Notes: generated by a model from the letters alone, not told the origin. Shown: positions 16,378 to 25,224, numbered from the stretch's first letter. The stretch is DNA of 64,000 nt from Amphibacillus xylanus NBRC 15112 (GCF_000307165.1 NC_018704.1:1922001-1986000); one strand, 5' to 3'. A program made the numbers and translations.

Positions 16378-16929
16378 ATGCTATTAGACGAGATTATTAA
16401 GCATAACCAAGACTTTGTTGAGAACAAAAGCTATCAATTATACACAACCAACAATTTACCGAATAAACGTGCTGTCATATTAACATGTATGGATACACGA
16501 TTAACTGAATTATTACCTAAAGCAATGAATTTTAAAAATGGTGATGTGAAAATCCTTAAAACTGCCGGGGCAATTATTAATCACCCTTATGGAAGTATGA
16601 TGAGGAGTATTTTAGTTGCCATTCATGCTTTACAAGCAGATGAGGTATACGTCGTTGGCCATCATCACTGTGGCATGAGTAATCTTGATGCAGCACAATT
16701 AATGAAACAAATGGAGGCTAACGGGATTAAGCAAGCAGACTTTGATCGAATTGAGATAGATCCTTACGAATGGTTTCAAGGATTTGATCGAGTTGAGGAT
16801 TCTGTCACTAGCTCTGTAAATTTAATTAAAAGCCATCCATTAATTCCAAGTGATTTACCTGTTCACGGTTTAATTATTGACCCTGTTACAGGAAAACTAG
16901 ACATCGTTATTAATGGCTACAGTTCATAA
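16378..16929 (+). CDS. Beta-class carbonic anhydrase
   Basis: A 183-residue cytoplasmic zinc enzyme interconverting CO2 and bicarbonate. The Zn ligands appear as LTCMDTRL (Cys with the Asp/Arg dyad, about residues 37-41) and GHHHCGMS (His and Cys, about 95-99). The short form without an N-terminal extension resembles B. subtilis YtiB. AAGGGGAAA lies before the ATG. Its terminator, shared with convergent murG, has been split by the third ISL3-derived element. Confidence 0.92.
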   Translation: MLLDEIIKHNQDFVENKSYQLYTTNNLPNKRAVILTCMDTRLTELLPKAMNFKNGDVKILKTAGAIINHPYGSMMRSILVAIHALQADEVYVVGHHHCGMSNLDAAQLMKQMEANGIKQADFDRIEIDPYEWFQGFDRVEDSVTSSVNLIKSHPLIPSDLPVHGLIIDPVTGKLDIVINGYSS

Positions 16930-16955
16930 TAATTACACCCGAATCAATCTTATTC

Positions 16956-17338
16956 GGTTGTACAATATATAACGTTGGTGAGTTTGAAAACTTACTAACG
17001 TTATTTTTTTATTTTAAGAAACGAATTATGATTCACTCCAAGTTTAAAGCATTAGAAACAAATTCGAGGAAAAAAATGCAAAAAGAAACACGATATGAAG
17101 CAGCCATTTAATTTAGAAGTGAAAAACAGCAGGTGAAATACACGAGACTCCTGCGGGAAAAGCACGAGCTGAAGATCAACTAAGGCAAGCGCTCTTTGCT
17201 TGCCTTAGTTAGCTAAAAGCCGTGCCCGCGGAAAGCTAGTGTATTTCACCTGCGGTAAACAAGTTGTATCTTTATTAAAGCTAATATATATATTCTCGAC
17301 TAATTATAAAACCTACCAACACTATTTGACATTGAACC
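16956..17338 (+). mobile_element. ISL3-derived non-autonomous element, copy 3 (383 bp)
   Basis: The same ends as copies 1 and 2 are flanked by a perfect 8-bp duplication TCTTATTC (16948-16955 and 17339-17346). Removing it restores TACACCCGAAT...ATTCGGGTGTA followed by TTTTTC, the bidirectional terminator between carbonic anhydrase and murG, so the element lies in the loop. It differs from copy 1 by loss of everything between two copies of TATTTYAAGAA, which suggests an internal deletion at a short direct repeat. Confidence 0.88.
17129..17253. repeat. Dispersed palindromic repeat, copy D
   Basis: It has the same 15-bp boundary repeat as copy B (GCAGGTGAAATACAC / GTGTATTTCACCTGC) and inner hairpin AAGGCAAGCgctcttTGCTTGCCTT. 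Confidence 0.8.
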
Positions 17339-17388
17339 TCTTATTCGATCAATTCGGGTGTATTTTTCTCTACGCTAAATCATTAGAT

Positions 17389-18459
17389 TTATTTTGCCAA
17401 TTGATAAATTTCTTCAATCACACGTTTCGTCGCGTCTTGGCGCTGATAATCTTGCATGTTCTTTTTAATCTTAGTCGCTGAGTTAATCAATTCAGATACT
17501 TTTTCTGCAAAGCTCTCTTTTGTTAAATCTTCTTCAAATAATACATGTGCATAGCCTTGCTTTTCAAATACCTTAGCATTTAATATTTGATCTCCACGAC
17601 TCGCTTGTCGTGATAAAGGAATAAGTAGCATCGGCTTTTGCAATGCTAGAAATTCAAAAATCGCATTAGCACCAGCACGGGAAATCACCAAATCTGTCGC
17701 TGCTAATAAATCAGGTAGCTCTTCATTCACATATTCAAATTGCTGGTAACCAAACTTGTTAATTGTTGAATCGACGTTACCTTTCCCGCAAATATGGATG
17801 ACATGATGAGTTGATAGCAATTGATCAAGATGAAGACGCACCATTTCATTTATTTTTTGCGCCCCTGCACTTCCCCCCATGACCATAATCACTGGCTTCG
17901 AATCAGTTAAACCGGCAAATCTAAGCCCTCTTTTCTTATCTCCATCAAACAATTCAGGACGGATAACCGCGCCAATCCAACTTGTTTTCTCTTTTGGCAA
18001 GTGCTCAACAGTTTCAGGAAATGTTGTCAGAACTTTTTTCGCAAATGGAACAGCTATTTTATTAGCTAAACCAGGCGTTAAATCTGATTCATGAATCACT
18101 GCAGGGATTCGCTTTAACCTAGCACCGATTAAGACAGGTACAGAGACAAAGCCACCTTTAGAAAAAATGACTTGTGGTTTAACTTTACTTAGAATTCGTA
18201 CTGTCTGCCCAACACCTTTTAACACTTTAAATGGGTCTTTGAAGTTTTCAATAGAAAAGTATCGGCGCAGCTTTCCAGTGGAAATCGCATGATAAGTAAC
18301 ACCTTTCAATGGCTCAATCAAATCACGTTCAATGCCGTTTTCTGAACCAATGTAATCAATTTTCCAGCCCTGTTCCTGCAAAATCGGAATAATTGCTAAA
18401 TTAACCATAACGTGACCAGCAGTACCTCCGCCGGTTAAAACTATTTGCTTATTCTTCAT
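17389..18459 (-). CDS. murG: MurG-type UDP-GlcNAc:lipid I N-acetylglucosaminyltransferase paralogue
   Basis: A 356-residue GT28 glycosyltransferase that adds GlcNAc to lipid I to make lipid II at the inner membrane face. It has the N-terminal glycine loop TGGGTAGHV (the common dcw-cluster MurG form is GGGTGGH), [31 protein letters not shown] and the nucleotide-binding [11 protein letters not shown], with QKPMLLIPL. It is solitary rather than in a murD-ftsW-murB cluster, and the variant loop suggests the second MurG found in some Bacilli. Close to a lipoprotein gene on the same strand. Confidence 0.85.
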   Translation of the reverse strand: MKNKQIVLTGGGTAGHVMVNLAIIPILQEQGWKIDYIGSENGIERDLIEPLKGVTYHAISTGKLRRYFSIENFKDPFKVLKGVGQTVRILSKVKPQVIFSKGGFVSVPVLIGARLKRIPAVIHESDLTPGLANKIAVPFAKKVLTTFPETVEHLPKEKTSWIGAVIRPELFDGDKKRGLRFAGLTDSKPVIMVMGGSAGAQKINEMVRLHLDQLLSTHHVIHICGKGNVDSTINKFGYQQFEYVNEELPDLLAATDLVISRAGANAIFEFLALQKPMLLIPLSRQASRGDQILNAKVFEKQGYAHVLFEEDLTKESFAEKVSELINSATKIKKNMQDYQRQDATKRVIEEIYQLAK

Positions 18460-18536
18460 ACAAATGGACCTCTTTCGTTAAATCATACTATATTCTATTC
18501 ATATTTTAGCACAAACATTAACGATCCAGTAGAGAT

Positions 18537-19040
18537 TCATGAATGTGTCGACTCAACAACTTTAATTAGTTCTTCCTTAGACACCTGACGTGATGATTGA
18601 TCATCGCCAATCACACTTGAACGAAACTCCAATTTATAGCTCAAACCATTTTTCGTCCACGTTAATATTTTAGCAAAGCCATTATCAATATAATAAGCCT
18701 TGATTGATGCATCTATTTCAACGTCCTCTGCATCATCACTAATATCAAATTGGCCTTCAGTTACTTGAAAGGTGAGTAAGTCATTTCCTCTTGAATAAAA
18801 GCTAATATCTAGCGCTTCGTAATCTGTTCCAGCGATTGTAAAGGGATCAGAAATAATAAATTCAACTGGGATTGGTACATATTGAGGGACATCTGGCGTG
18901 AAGGATACGTGCTCAATTGCTTCTTCTACTTTTGTTTTTTCATATTGATAATAACCTTCTGGCACGATAACTTCTTCTTTACAGCCACTTAGACATAAAA
19001 AGCTGAAAAATAAAAGTACGAGCCAGTGCTGTTTTTTCAT
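18537..19040 (-). CDS. Hypothetical lipoprotein (167 aa)
   Basis: A Lys-Lys-led signal with lipobox CLSGC directs it to the outer face of the membrane. The mature part has an EEAIEHVSFTPDVPQYVP segment and beta-rich remainder (YIDNGFAKILTWTKNGLSY), resembling the DUF4367-like fold seen in Bacillus lipoproteins. No enzyme motif. AGGAGGGAT lies before the ATG. It may be in an operon with murG 77 bases downstream. Confidence 0.7.
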   Translation of the reverse strand: MKKQHWLVLLFFSFLCLSGCKEEVIVPEGYYQYEKTKVEEAIEHVSFTPDVPQYVPIPVEFIISDPFTIAGTDYEALDISFYSRGNDLLTFQVTEGQFDISDDAEDVEIDASIKAYYIDNGFAKILTWTKNGLSYKLEFRSSVIGDDQSSRQVSKEELIKVVESTHS

Positions 19041-19324
19041 AGCATCCCTCCTCGTTATATAGTTTATAAATTCTTATATTACAATTACAGACGAATAAGA
19101 TTAAATTTTGTTACATCTTGAATGATTTTGTATCAATTTTTCACAAGAGAACAGTTAATTGAAGGGTTATTCAATGTTTGATATGGAGTGTAGCCCAAAA
19201 GGGGTTGCCGATTAGCAAGTTGGGAGTCCAATAACTTTTCATGCAATAAATGGGCGCTATTCCTTTTTATTATTTTACGATAGCTCATGCCATTTTGCAA
19301 TTAATCGCTGAATTTTGTCGAAAA
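19041..19324. other. Intergenic stretch without recognisable gene
   Basis: About 280 AT-rich bases between the trmL terminator and the lipoprotein start. It presumably contains the lipoprotein promoter. I see no open frame with a ribosome site and no strong repeat. Confidence 0.5.
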
Positions 19325-19362
19325 AAACAAAGATACCTCTTTTTATCGAAGCATCTTTGTTA
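19325..19362 (-). terminator. Terminator after trmL
   Basis: AACAAAGATG / TATCTTTGTT pair on the minus strand with an intervening 14-base loop and run into TTTTTT, 3 bases after the trmL stop. Confidence 0.8.
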
Positions 19363-19364
19363 TC

Positions 19365-19844
19365 TTAGTGCATATTAGGAAAATTTTGTTGTTTTAATAC
19401 ATCATAAGCAATAATTGCAACTGTGTTTGATAGATTTAATGAGCGAACTTGATCACTTTGAGCCATTGGTATACGTAGACATCGTTCTTCTTTACCAACG
19501 AGTAGATCTTTAGGAATTCCTGATGTCTCCCGACCAAAAACAAAAAACCAATCATGGCTCGTATCGCTAAAATCGACTTCGTTATAGTTTGTTGTCCCGA
19601 AATTTTCAATGTAATAAAAATGCTTCTCGTCATACTTTTGATAAAGTTCTTCAATCGAATCATGATGCTGGACATCAACATGATACCAATAGTCCAGTCC
19701 CGCACGTTTTAACATTTTATCATCTGTTGAAAATCCGAGTGGATGAATCAAATGTAATGTTGCATTTGTTGCTAAACACGTTCTTGCAATATTACCTGTA
19801 TTAGCTGGAATTTCTGGTTGATATAATACAATATGAATACTCAC
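19365..19844 (-). CDS. trmL: tRNA (cytidine/uridine-34 2'-O)-methyltransferase
   Basis: A 159-residue SPOUT-class enzyme (formerly CspR/YibK) methylating the wobble ribose of tRNA-Leu. Motif 1 is YQPEIPANTGNIARTC at residues 8-23; FVFGRETSGIP and RIPMAQSDQVRSLNLSNT form the trefoil-knot SAM site near the C terminus. The length is standard. It lies downstream of the amidase gene by about 35 bases on the same strand. Confidence 0.93.
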   Translation of the reverse strand: MSIHIVLYQPEIPANTGNIARTCLATNATLHLIHPLGFSTDDKMLKRAGLDYWYHVDVQHHDSIEELYQKYDEKHFYYIENFGTTNYNEVDFSDTSHDWFFVFGRETSGIPKDLLVGKEERCLRIPMAQSDQVRSLNLSNTVAIIAYDVLKQQNFPNMH

Positions 19845-19878
19845 CGATTGTCACCTCTTACAATTAATCACTCGAATA

Positions 19879-20736
19879 TTATAGCATATCTGTGCCAATC
19901 CGATAAAATTTATACTGACATTCAGGCGTCCATGCCATCGAATCACGGTAGTCCCAATAACGATGACGCGAATTATTTGTGTGCGCATTAACTAATGGCA
20001 TTTGATCAGCATTTTTGGCAACGACGATTGTCGTATGGTCAAATCGGCCATTACCTTCAAAATCATAACAAATCACATCACCAGGGAGCAGTTTATCTGG
20101 TGAATCAACTTCTCGTGCTTGCAGGCCCTTCGTTGATCCTCCTAAATACCACCGAAGCGCATGTGCAACAGACCAACTAAAGCTCCAATCCCGATTTTGA
20201 TACCACCAACCCGTCGCACGGTTTGGATAACCACGCATTGGCGCACCACCAGCCCGCAAGCATTGTGACACATAGTTCGTACAGTCATTTACTTCAAAAA
20301 ATTCATACGCCGGATTGGCATCATTCCACCAAAGCTCTGCATACCTCACTGCAGCGTTCCGATCATAACTAAATCGTTCAAATTGACTCCTCGGGACAAA
20401 TTCAATAATTGGATTTGTTCGCTGTTCAGTTTCTTGATTAAAGTTTTCAGGAAGTTCACGATCTGATCGAAGTTGATTTTTATAGAAATGCGCTTCATGT
20501 AAGCGACATTGTTCTTCACGATAAAAGTGCTGATTTTTCTTAATTAAAAAAGTAGCATGTAATTGATAATGAAGTTCTTTTTCATCATTTGGAAGTTCAC
20601 GTTTACTAAAGACGTGACTTTTACCCGTAATCCGGACAACTTGATAACCGCGTTCGCTATGTAGAGCCTTGATGCGATTAATCCAATTTGAGTTTTGCTC
20701 ATGTAATTGTTTATGCCAGTACTTATTTAAGTTCAC
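19879..20736 (-). CDS. Amidase_6-domain protein (YhbB-like)
   Basis: 285 residues with a charged N-terminal region (about 1-120) and a C-terminal CHAP/NlpC-like amidase domain (PF12671 type): NDCTNYVSQCLRAGG contains the probable catalytic Cys (about residue 150) and GRFDHTTIVV the His, with NAHTNNSRHRYW following. No signal peptide. Related Bacillus proteins are often near queG and trmL. The GTG at 20736 has AAGGGGTG 6-7 bases upstream; that Shine-Dalgarno lies in one arm of a perfect hairpin. Confidence 0.8.
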   Translation of the reverse strand: MNLNKYWHKQLHEQNSNWINRIKALHSERGYQVVRITGKSHVFSKRELPNDEKELHYQLHATFLIKKNQHFYREEQCRLHEAHFYKNQLRSDRELPENFNQETEQRTNPIIEFVPRSQFERFSYDRNAAVRYAELWWNDANPAYEFFEVNDCTNYVSQCLRAGGAPMRGYPNRATGWWYQNRDWSFSWSVAHALRWYLGGSTKGLQAREVDSPDKLLPGDVICYDFEGNGRFDHTTIVVAKNADQMPLVNAHTNNSRHRYWDYRDSMAWTPECQYKFYRIGTDML

Positions 20737-20742
20737 ATCAAT

Positions 20743-20773
20743 CACCCCTTCATGTCTAATTTATGAAGGGGTG
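20743..20773 (-). promoter_or_regulatory. 11-bp hairpin enclosing the amidase Shine-Dalgarno
   Basis: CACCCCTTCAT / ATGAAGGGGTG form a perfect stem with a 9-base loop just after the queG stop. The 3' arm is the AAGGGGTG ribosome site of the amidase gene. There is no U-tract, so sequestration of the site is more likely than termination (inference). Confidence 0.7.
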
Positions 20774-20781
20774 CCTGTCTA

Positions 20782-21921
20782 TTATGTCGCGACTTGCTCG
20801 AAAGCTAAGCCTTTTTCCATTTCTTCTATAACATCTAGGTCTGTCTCATTTTCCATAGCGTCTCGAATCGCTTGATAGCCATCTTGTCTTCCGATTTTAC
20901 CAATCGCCCAAGCAGCTGTTCCTCGAATAACCGGACGTGGATCGTTGTTCATTAATTTTATTAATTCATCAACAGCAGATTCTTCTTTATAATTAGCAAG
21001 TGCAATAATCGCATTACGTTGAATCGGCTTCTTCCCTCGCCAAGACCCTGCCATATGGCCAAACTTTTCTTTAAACTCTCGATTTGAGATTGTCAGAAGC
21101 GGCAATAGTTCAGGTTTAACCAAATCTGGATCTGGTTCAAGCTCTGGATGAAGATGATGATCGATTCCTCTATTTTTCGGACAGACAACCTGACAATTAT
21201 CATAACCGTACAGCTGGTTGCCCATTTTTTGACGAAACTCATCAGGCATAAAACCTTTCGTTTGCGTCTGATAGGCAAGACACATTTGTGCATTTAATCG
21301 ACCTGGTGCTACAAGTGCGCCTGTCGGACAAAGATCGATACAAAGCGTACAGTCACCACACCCATCCTCTACTGGCTCATCAGCCGGAAATGGTAGGTTC
21401 GTAATCATTTCTCCAATGTAAACATATGAACCAAACTCTGGTGTAATAATGAGTGTGTTTTTCCCACTCCAGCCAATCCCAGCACGTTCGGCAACTGCCT
21501 TATCAACTAGCTCACCCGTATCGACCATAATTTTCGATCTAAAGCCAGGAACACGTGAGGCGATATATGTTTCTAGTAGCTCTAATTTTTCCCGAACGAC
21601 ATGGTGATAGTCAGTTCCCCACGATGCACGACAAAAACTACCTCTTCGATTGCCACGTACATTTTTAACGCGCTCCTTCATTTTTGCTGGATAAGCAATC
21701 GCTACTGCAATAATTGATTCTGCTTCTGTTAAATGAAGTGTAGGCTCTGTCCGTTCTTCTATCGTCCCTTTTTCAAAGCCTGACTGAAAACCTGACTCCT
21801 GCTGATTTTTCAATCTAGCCTTCATCTCGGCAAACGGATTGGCCGCTGCAAATCCGATTTTATCTATGCCAATTGTTTTAGAATACTCAATAATGTCTTG
21901 TTTTAACTGTTCATTAGCCAA
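20782..21921 (-). CDS. queG: Epoxyqueuosine reductase
   Basis: A 379-residue cobalamin- and iron-sulfur-dependent enzyme for the last step of tRNA queuosine synthesis. An N-terminal catalytic domain carries SFCRASWGTDYH and DTGELVDK; two [4Fe-4S] clusters follow at CGDCTLCIDLCPTGAL and YDNCQVVCPKNRG (about 180-250); a C-terminal HEAT-repeat tail (about 300-370, VIRGTAAWAIGKIG) is the long-form arrangement. It heads a queG-amidase-trmL group on the minus strand. Confidence 0.93.
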   Translation of the reverse strand: MANEQLKQDIIEYSKTIGIDKIGFAAANPFAEMKARLKNQQESGFQSGFEKGTIEERTEPTLHLTEAESIIAVAIAYPAKMKERVKNVRGNRRGSFCRASWGTDYHHVVREKLELLETYIASRVPGFRSKIMVDTGELVDKAVAERAGIGWSGKNTLIITPEFGSYVYIGEMITNLPFPADEPVEDGCGDCTLCIDLCPTGALVAPGRLNAQMCLAYQTQTKGFMPDEFRQKMGNQLYGYDNCQVVCPKNRGIDHHLHPELEPDPDLVKPELLPLLTISNREFKEKFGHMAGSWRGKKPIQRNAIIALANYKEESAVDELIKLMNNDPRPVIRGTAAWAIGKIGRQDGYQAIRDAMENETDLDVIEEMEKGLAFEQVAT

Positions 21922-21998
21922 TCGTTAACCTCCTCTATCTATATAACCTATTTTTTCGTGTGAAATGATTGTTTTCGGTGTCAGTATATTTTTGATTT

Positions 21999-22116
21999 GT
22001 GTTAAATTTCCAATTCGGGTGCGAACGCACTACCATATCGTGCGAAATTTCTGGTTTGCGTGCGAACGCACTATCTTATCGTGCGAATTCCGGGATTTGC
22101 GTGCGAACGCACTCAA
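21999..22116. repeat. 41-bp tandem repeat with GTGCG/CGCAC palindromes (about 2.5 units)
   Basis: GTGCGAACGCAC occurs at 22019, 22060 and 22101, a constant 41-bp period. Between them lies a conserved TATCGTGCGAA plus a diverging T/G-rich segment. It is intergenic, upstream of queG and downstream of the pspA terminator. Confidence 0.85.
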
Positions 22117-22208
22117 AAAGGGTAATATTGGAACTATGATCAGAGAATTTTTTATAAAAAAATAAATTAATCCCGTTACTACTTTAGCAAAAATATCGCA
22201 AACAGACA

Positions 22209-22248
22209 AAGAGGAAATGCATAGTAAAATAACTACACATTTCCTCTA
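22209..22248 (-). terminator. Terminator after the pspA operon
   Basis: On the minus strand AGAGGAAATG / CATTTCCTCT enclose a smaller GTAG/CTAT stem and loop, followed by TTTG. The U-tract is short. Confidence 0.65.
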
Positions 22249-22255
22249 CTTTTAA

Positions 22256-22939
22256 TTATTCCATTCCCATTTCAGCTTTTAAGCGTGCTAATTCATCATC
22301 AACCGCTGGTGAGCTATGGCTAGAAGCGTACTTTTCAGCTAAGTTTGCTGCTTCATCAACAGGGCCTTCGTTTAGCTCTGCAACTGCACTTGCCTCATCA
22401 AGTCGACGCGCAACTTTTTCCTCAAGGCGATTAAATGAACTAATTCCACCTCTGGCACGGCCTGCTGTCGCATTAATTTTATTCATCTTTTCTTTCGTAT
22501 TCGCAACAGAAATTTGAGCTTTTAGCATCGCTTGACGTTGTTTTAATTGCTCAATATCGCTTGCCAGCTTATCATGCATTTGCCGCATTTTACTAGCATT
22601 TTCATGAGCGACTGCATATGTTTTAGCTAAGTTCACTCCAATATCTTCAAGCTCTTGTTTTTTCGATAAAAAAACTCGAGCATCATCATCGTTCCCTGCT
22701 TGAAGTGCCTTCTTCGCAAAGTTATAATATTTTTGCACTTCGGCTTCATTGTCATCTACGAGTCGTTTAGCTCGAGTCTCCTCAGCCATAACGCTTGCTG
22801 TATTTTTCTTCACCTCAGCTAAGTCCTTCAGCATGTTACGTAAGTATTGATCGATCATTTTTTCTGGATCTTCCATTCGATCGAGTAATGCATTGATATT
22901 TGAACTAATGATATCTTGAAAACGTGCTAATATTGACAT
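22256..22939 (-). CDS. PspA/IM30 family membrane-stress protein, paralogue 2
   Basis: A 227-residue all-helical coiled-coil protein of the ESCRT-III-like PspA/Vipp1 family, which assembles on stressed membranes. Family signatures: DIISSNINALLDRMEDPEKMI at the N terminus and long heptad helices throughout (about 25-220). It is roughly 70% similar by eye to the gene just upstream (22967-23668), indicating a tandem duplication. It is third in the TPM-pspA-pspA operon, 27 bases after its paralogue. Confidence 0.9.
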   Translation of the reverse strand: MSILARFQDIISSNINALLDRMEDPEKMIDQYLRNMLKDLAEVKKNTASVMAEETRAKRLVDDNEAEVQKYYNFAKKALQAGNDDDARVFLSKKQELEDIGVNLAKTYAVAHENASKMRQMHDKLASDIEQLKQRQAMLKAQISVANTKEKMNKINATAGRARGGISSFNRLEEKVARRLDEASAVAELNEGPVDEAANLAEKYASSHSSPAVDDELARLKAEMGME

Positions 22940-22966
22940 CAAGTCAACCTCCCTATTATGAAAAGT

Positions 22967-23668
22967 TTACTCACTTTCTTCTTGATCAGCTAAACCTAGC
23001 GCTTGTTTCATTCGCGCTAATTCATCCTCAACTGCAGCTGATTCATGTTTTTGCGCATATTTTTGCTCAAGCTGTTTCGCTTCATCTTCAGGTTCTTCAT
23101 TCAATTCAGCCATTGCATCGGCTTGATCTAGGCGCGCGCTAATTTTTTCTTCCATTCGTTTAAACGAGCCAATCGAACCTTGTGTTTTTCCAATCGATTG
23201 ATTGGCTTGATTAATTTTCTCTTTCGTGTCCGCAACAGAAATTTGAGCCTTTAGCATTGATTGACGCTGTTTTAGTTTTTCAATATCGCTTGCTAACTTA
23301 TCATGCATTTGGCGCATTTTACTAGCATTTTCATGCGCAGTTGCATATGTTTTTGCTAAGCTAACACCAATATCTTCAAGCTCTTGTTTTTTCGTTAAAA
23401 ACACACGAGCATCATCGTCTTGGCCTGCTTTGATTGCTTTTTTGGCTAATTCCTCATATTTAGCAACCTCCGCTTGGTTCTCATCAACTAGTCGCTTAGC
23501 TTTCGTTTCCTCGGCCATGACACTAGCTGTATTCTGCTTCACTTCAGCTAAATCCTTCGATAGGTTACGTAAATATTGATCGATCATTTTTTCGGGGTCT
23601 TCCATTCGATCTAGTAGCGCATTGACATTTGAACTAATAATATCCTGAAAACGACTTAAGATTGACAT
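22967..23668 (-). CDS. PspA/IM30 family membrane-stress protein, paralogue 1
   Basis: A 233-residue coiled-coil protein opening MSILSRFQDIISSNVNALLD and continuing with RMEDPEKMIDQYLRNLSKDL. It has the usual PspA length and helical pattern (LiaH/PspA group). GGAGGAGAT precedes the ATG. It lies 27 bases downstream of the TPM-domain gene and is followed by its paralogue; the two diverge most at the C terminus, where this copy has the longer acidic tail EESE. Confidence 0.9.
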   Translation of the reverse strand: MSILSRFQDIISSNVNALLDRMEDPEKMIDQYLRNLSKDLAEVKQNTASVMAEETKAKRLVDENQAEVAKYEELAKKAIKAGQDDDARVFLTKKQELEDIGVSLAKTYATAHENASKMRQMHDKLASDIEKLKQRQSMLKAQISVADTKEKINQANQSIGKTQGSIGSFKRMEEKISARLDQADAMAELNEEPEDEAKQLEQKYAQKHESAAVEDELARMKQALGLADQEESE

Positions 23669-23695
23669 GTTATCTCCTCCTAAATAGTGAGTGGC

Positions 23696-24808
23696 TTATT
23701 TTTCTGGATCATCTTGATATTTCTTCATGAGTTCTTCTTCTGGACTAGCCCCGAATTTTTGTATCGGTTGACTAAGTATTTCTTTCGTTTGCTGAGCTTC
23801 TAGATTTTTTTGTGCTTGTTTGCTCTTCCACCAAGTAAAGAGTAAGAATACTAACACAACAACTGCGATCACAATCCAAACCTTAATCCACGGTGATTCA
23901 GTCACATCCATAATTCGATCAGCAGCATCTGAAAATGCCTTACTTAAAAATTGATCATCATTCATATTTGAATAGTAATATCGATCAACATAATCAAGTA
24001 AAATTCGACTCGCCTCTGAATCAATAACTTGTTTCGCTTGGGTGCCTGTTACTAAATAAGTCGTATAGTACTCTAGACTAGGTTCAAATATGATTAACAA
24101 CGCGTGTGCTTCATCTGTGAATAATTGATCGTAAAGTTGATTAGCAAATCTAACAAATTCCTCTTCTGACGGATTAATTGAACCATCAATATTGTCCGTG
24201 ATGTAGACGTAAGGTTGGACACCTGTTTTATTGTAAAAATGTTTCAATCCTTTGGTTAGTGTTGAATCATTAATATACCAGTCTGCATCAAGTGTAAAAT
24301 AGTCCGTCTCATTGACTGAACCTGCTGGAAGTGGTTCGCGCTCAACAGTTGACGGTGTTACAGATCCTGGTGTGGGTGGGTTAAATATGCCTACTGACGA
24401 TAATACAATTAGCGCAAGCATTAATACGAAAATCCCCATTAAAATAAAGCCACAGCCTGCACCACCACAACCACCACCACCACCACCTGAACCGTAACGT
24501 GGTCTGCCCCAGAATGGACGTCCCCACATGCCACCATAATATGGACGTGGTGGGTAATATCTCGGTCTTGGACGGTAACCGCCACCAAATCCACCTATTC
24601 CCCCACTTCGACCACTTCGACCACTTGAACTGCCTCCGCCTCGGTTTCTACCGGAGCCAAATGAACCAAAACCACCACTAGAACCGCCCATACCACCACG
24701 GCTCCCGCCAAAAGCACCTCCGCGTCCACCACCGAACGAGCCACCTCGGCTTCCACCGCCAAATGATCCTCCTCCACGGCCACCGCCGCCTCCTCTACCT
24801 CTTGCCAT
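23696..24808 (-). CDS. TPM-domain membrane protein with Gly/Arg-rich N terminus
   Basis: 370 residues: a strikingly low-complexity Gly/Arg/Ser-rich N terminus (about 1-110), a membrane helix (about 125-145), an extracellular TPM-like domain (LDADWYINDSTLTKGLKHFY, TGVQPYVYITDNI, ALLIIFEPS), a second helix near 320 and a cytoplasmic tail. TPM proteins with PspA-like neighbours occur in membrane-maintenance operons of Firmicutes. The ATG at 24808 begins MARGRGGGGG; an upstream ATG at 24829 has no ribosome site. First gene of an operon with two pspA paralogues. Confidence 0.8.
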   Translation of the reverse strand: MARGRGGGGGRGGGSFGGGSRGGSFGGGRGGAFGGSRGGMGGSSGGFGSFGSGRNRGGGSSSGRSGRSGGIGGFGGGYRPRPRYYPPRPYYGGMWGRPFWGRPRYGSGGGGGGCGGAGCGFILMGIFVLMLALIVLSSVGIFNPPTPGSVTPSTVEREPLPAGSVNETDYFTLDADWYINDSTLTKGLKHFYNKTGVQPYVYITDNIDGSINPSEEEFVRFANQLYDQLFTDEAHALLIIFEPSLEYYTTYLVTGTQAKQVIDSEASRILLDYVDRYYYSNMNDDQFLSKAFSDAADRIMDVTESPWIKVWIVIAVVVLVFLLFTWWKSKQAQKNLEAQQTKEILSQPIQKFGASPEEELMKKYQDDPEK

Positions 24809-24829
24809 AAAAAGACCACATCCTATCAT

Positions 24830-25224
24830 TCGATTTATCTATTTTCCTAAAATTAGCATATAGAATTTTATCTGTCAATTGGTGTTTATAATTAGTAGAA
24901 CTAAACTAGTTTGAAATGAAATTTATTGGGGGGTGAATTTTTTAGTGAAAAATTGTGACAGCTATTTGTATTTACCCGATTTTCAGTAGAATTATTCATC
25001 TTTTTCTAAATATAATCTTAATTACCTATTATATGCTTATGTCGGTTATATTATCCAAGTGAAAAACCGAGCCCTGATAGGTATTAAGGCCTATTTTTGT
25101 GCATAATAAAAACGCAACACTTCATTTATAAAAACAAAGCACTGCGTTAGGTGAATTGATAACAAATATTATATCAGGTTAGTTCTGAAATTGCAAGGTC
25201 ATTTTTGAAAATTGTGTTTTATGA
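24830..25224. other. Intergenic stretch of about 395 bp, no gene seen
   Basis: It is AT-rich, presumably holding the TPM/pspA operon promoter. The only structure I see is an imperfect inverted repeat AACGCAACACTT / AAGCACTGCGTT near 25110-25148, which could terminate the DUF3237 gene on the minus strand. Confidence 0.5.

Noticed and set aside
21999-22116. 41-bp repeats as CRISPR or attachment site
   Set aside because: Fewer than three units, spacers also repetitive, no integrase or cas gene nearby.
24499-24819. Other reading frames across the Gly-rich part of the TPM gene
   Set aside because: They are by-products of the GGN-rich repeat; the TPM frame alone has a domain, helices and operon position.
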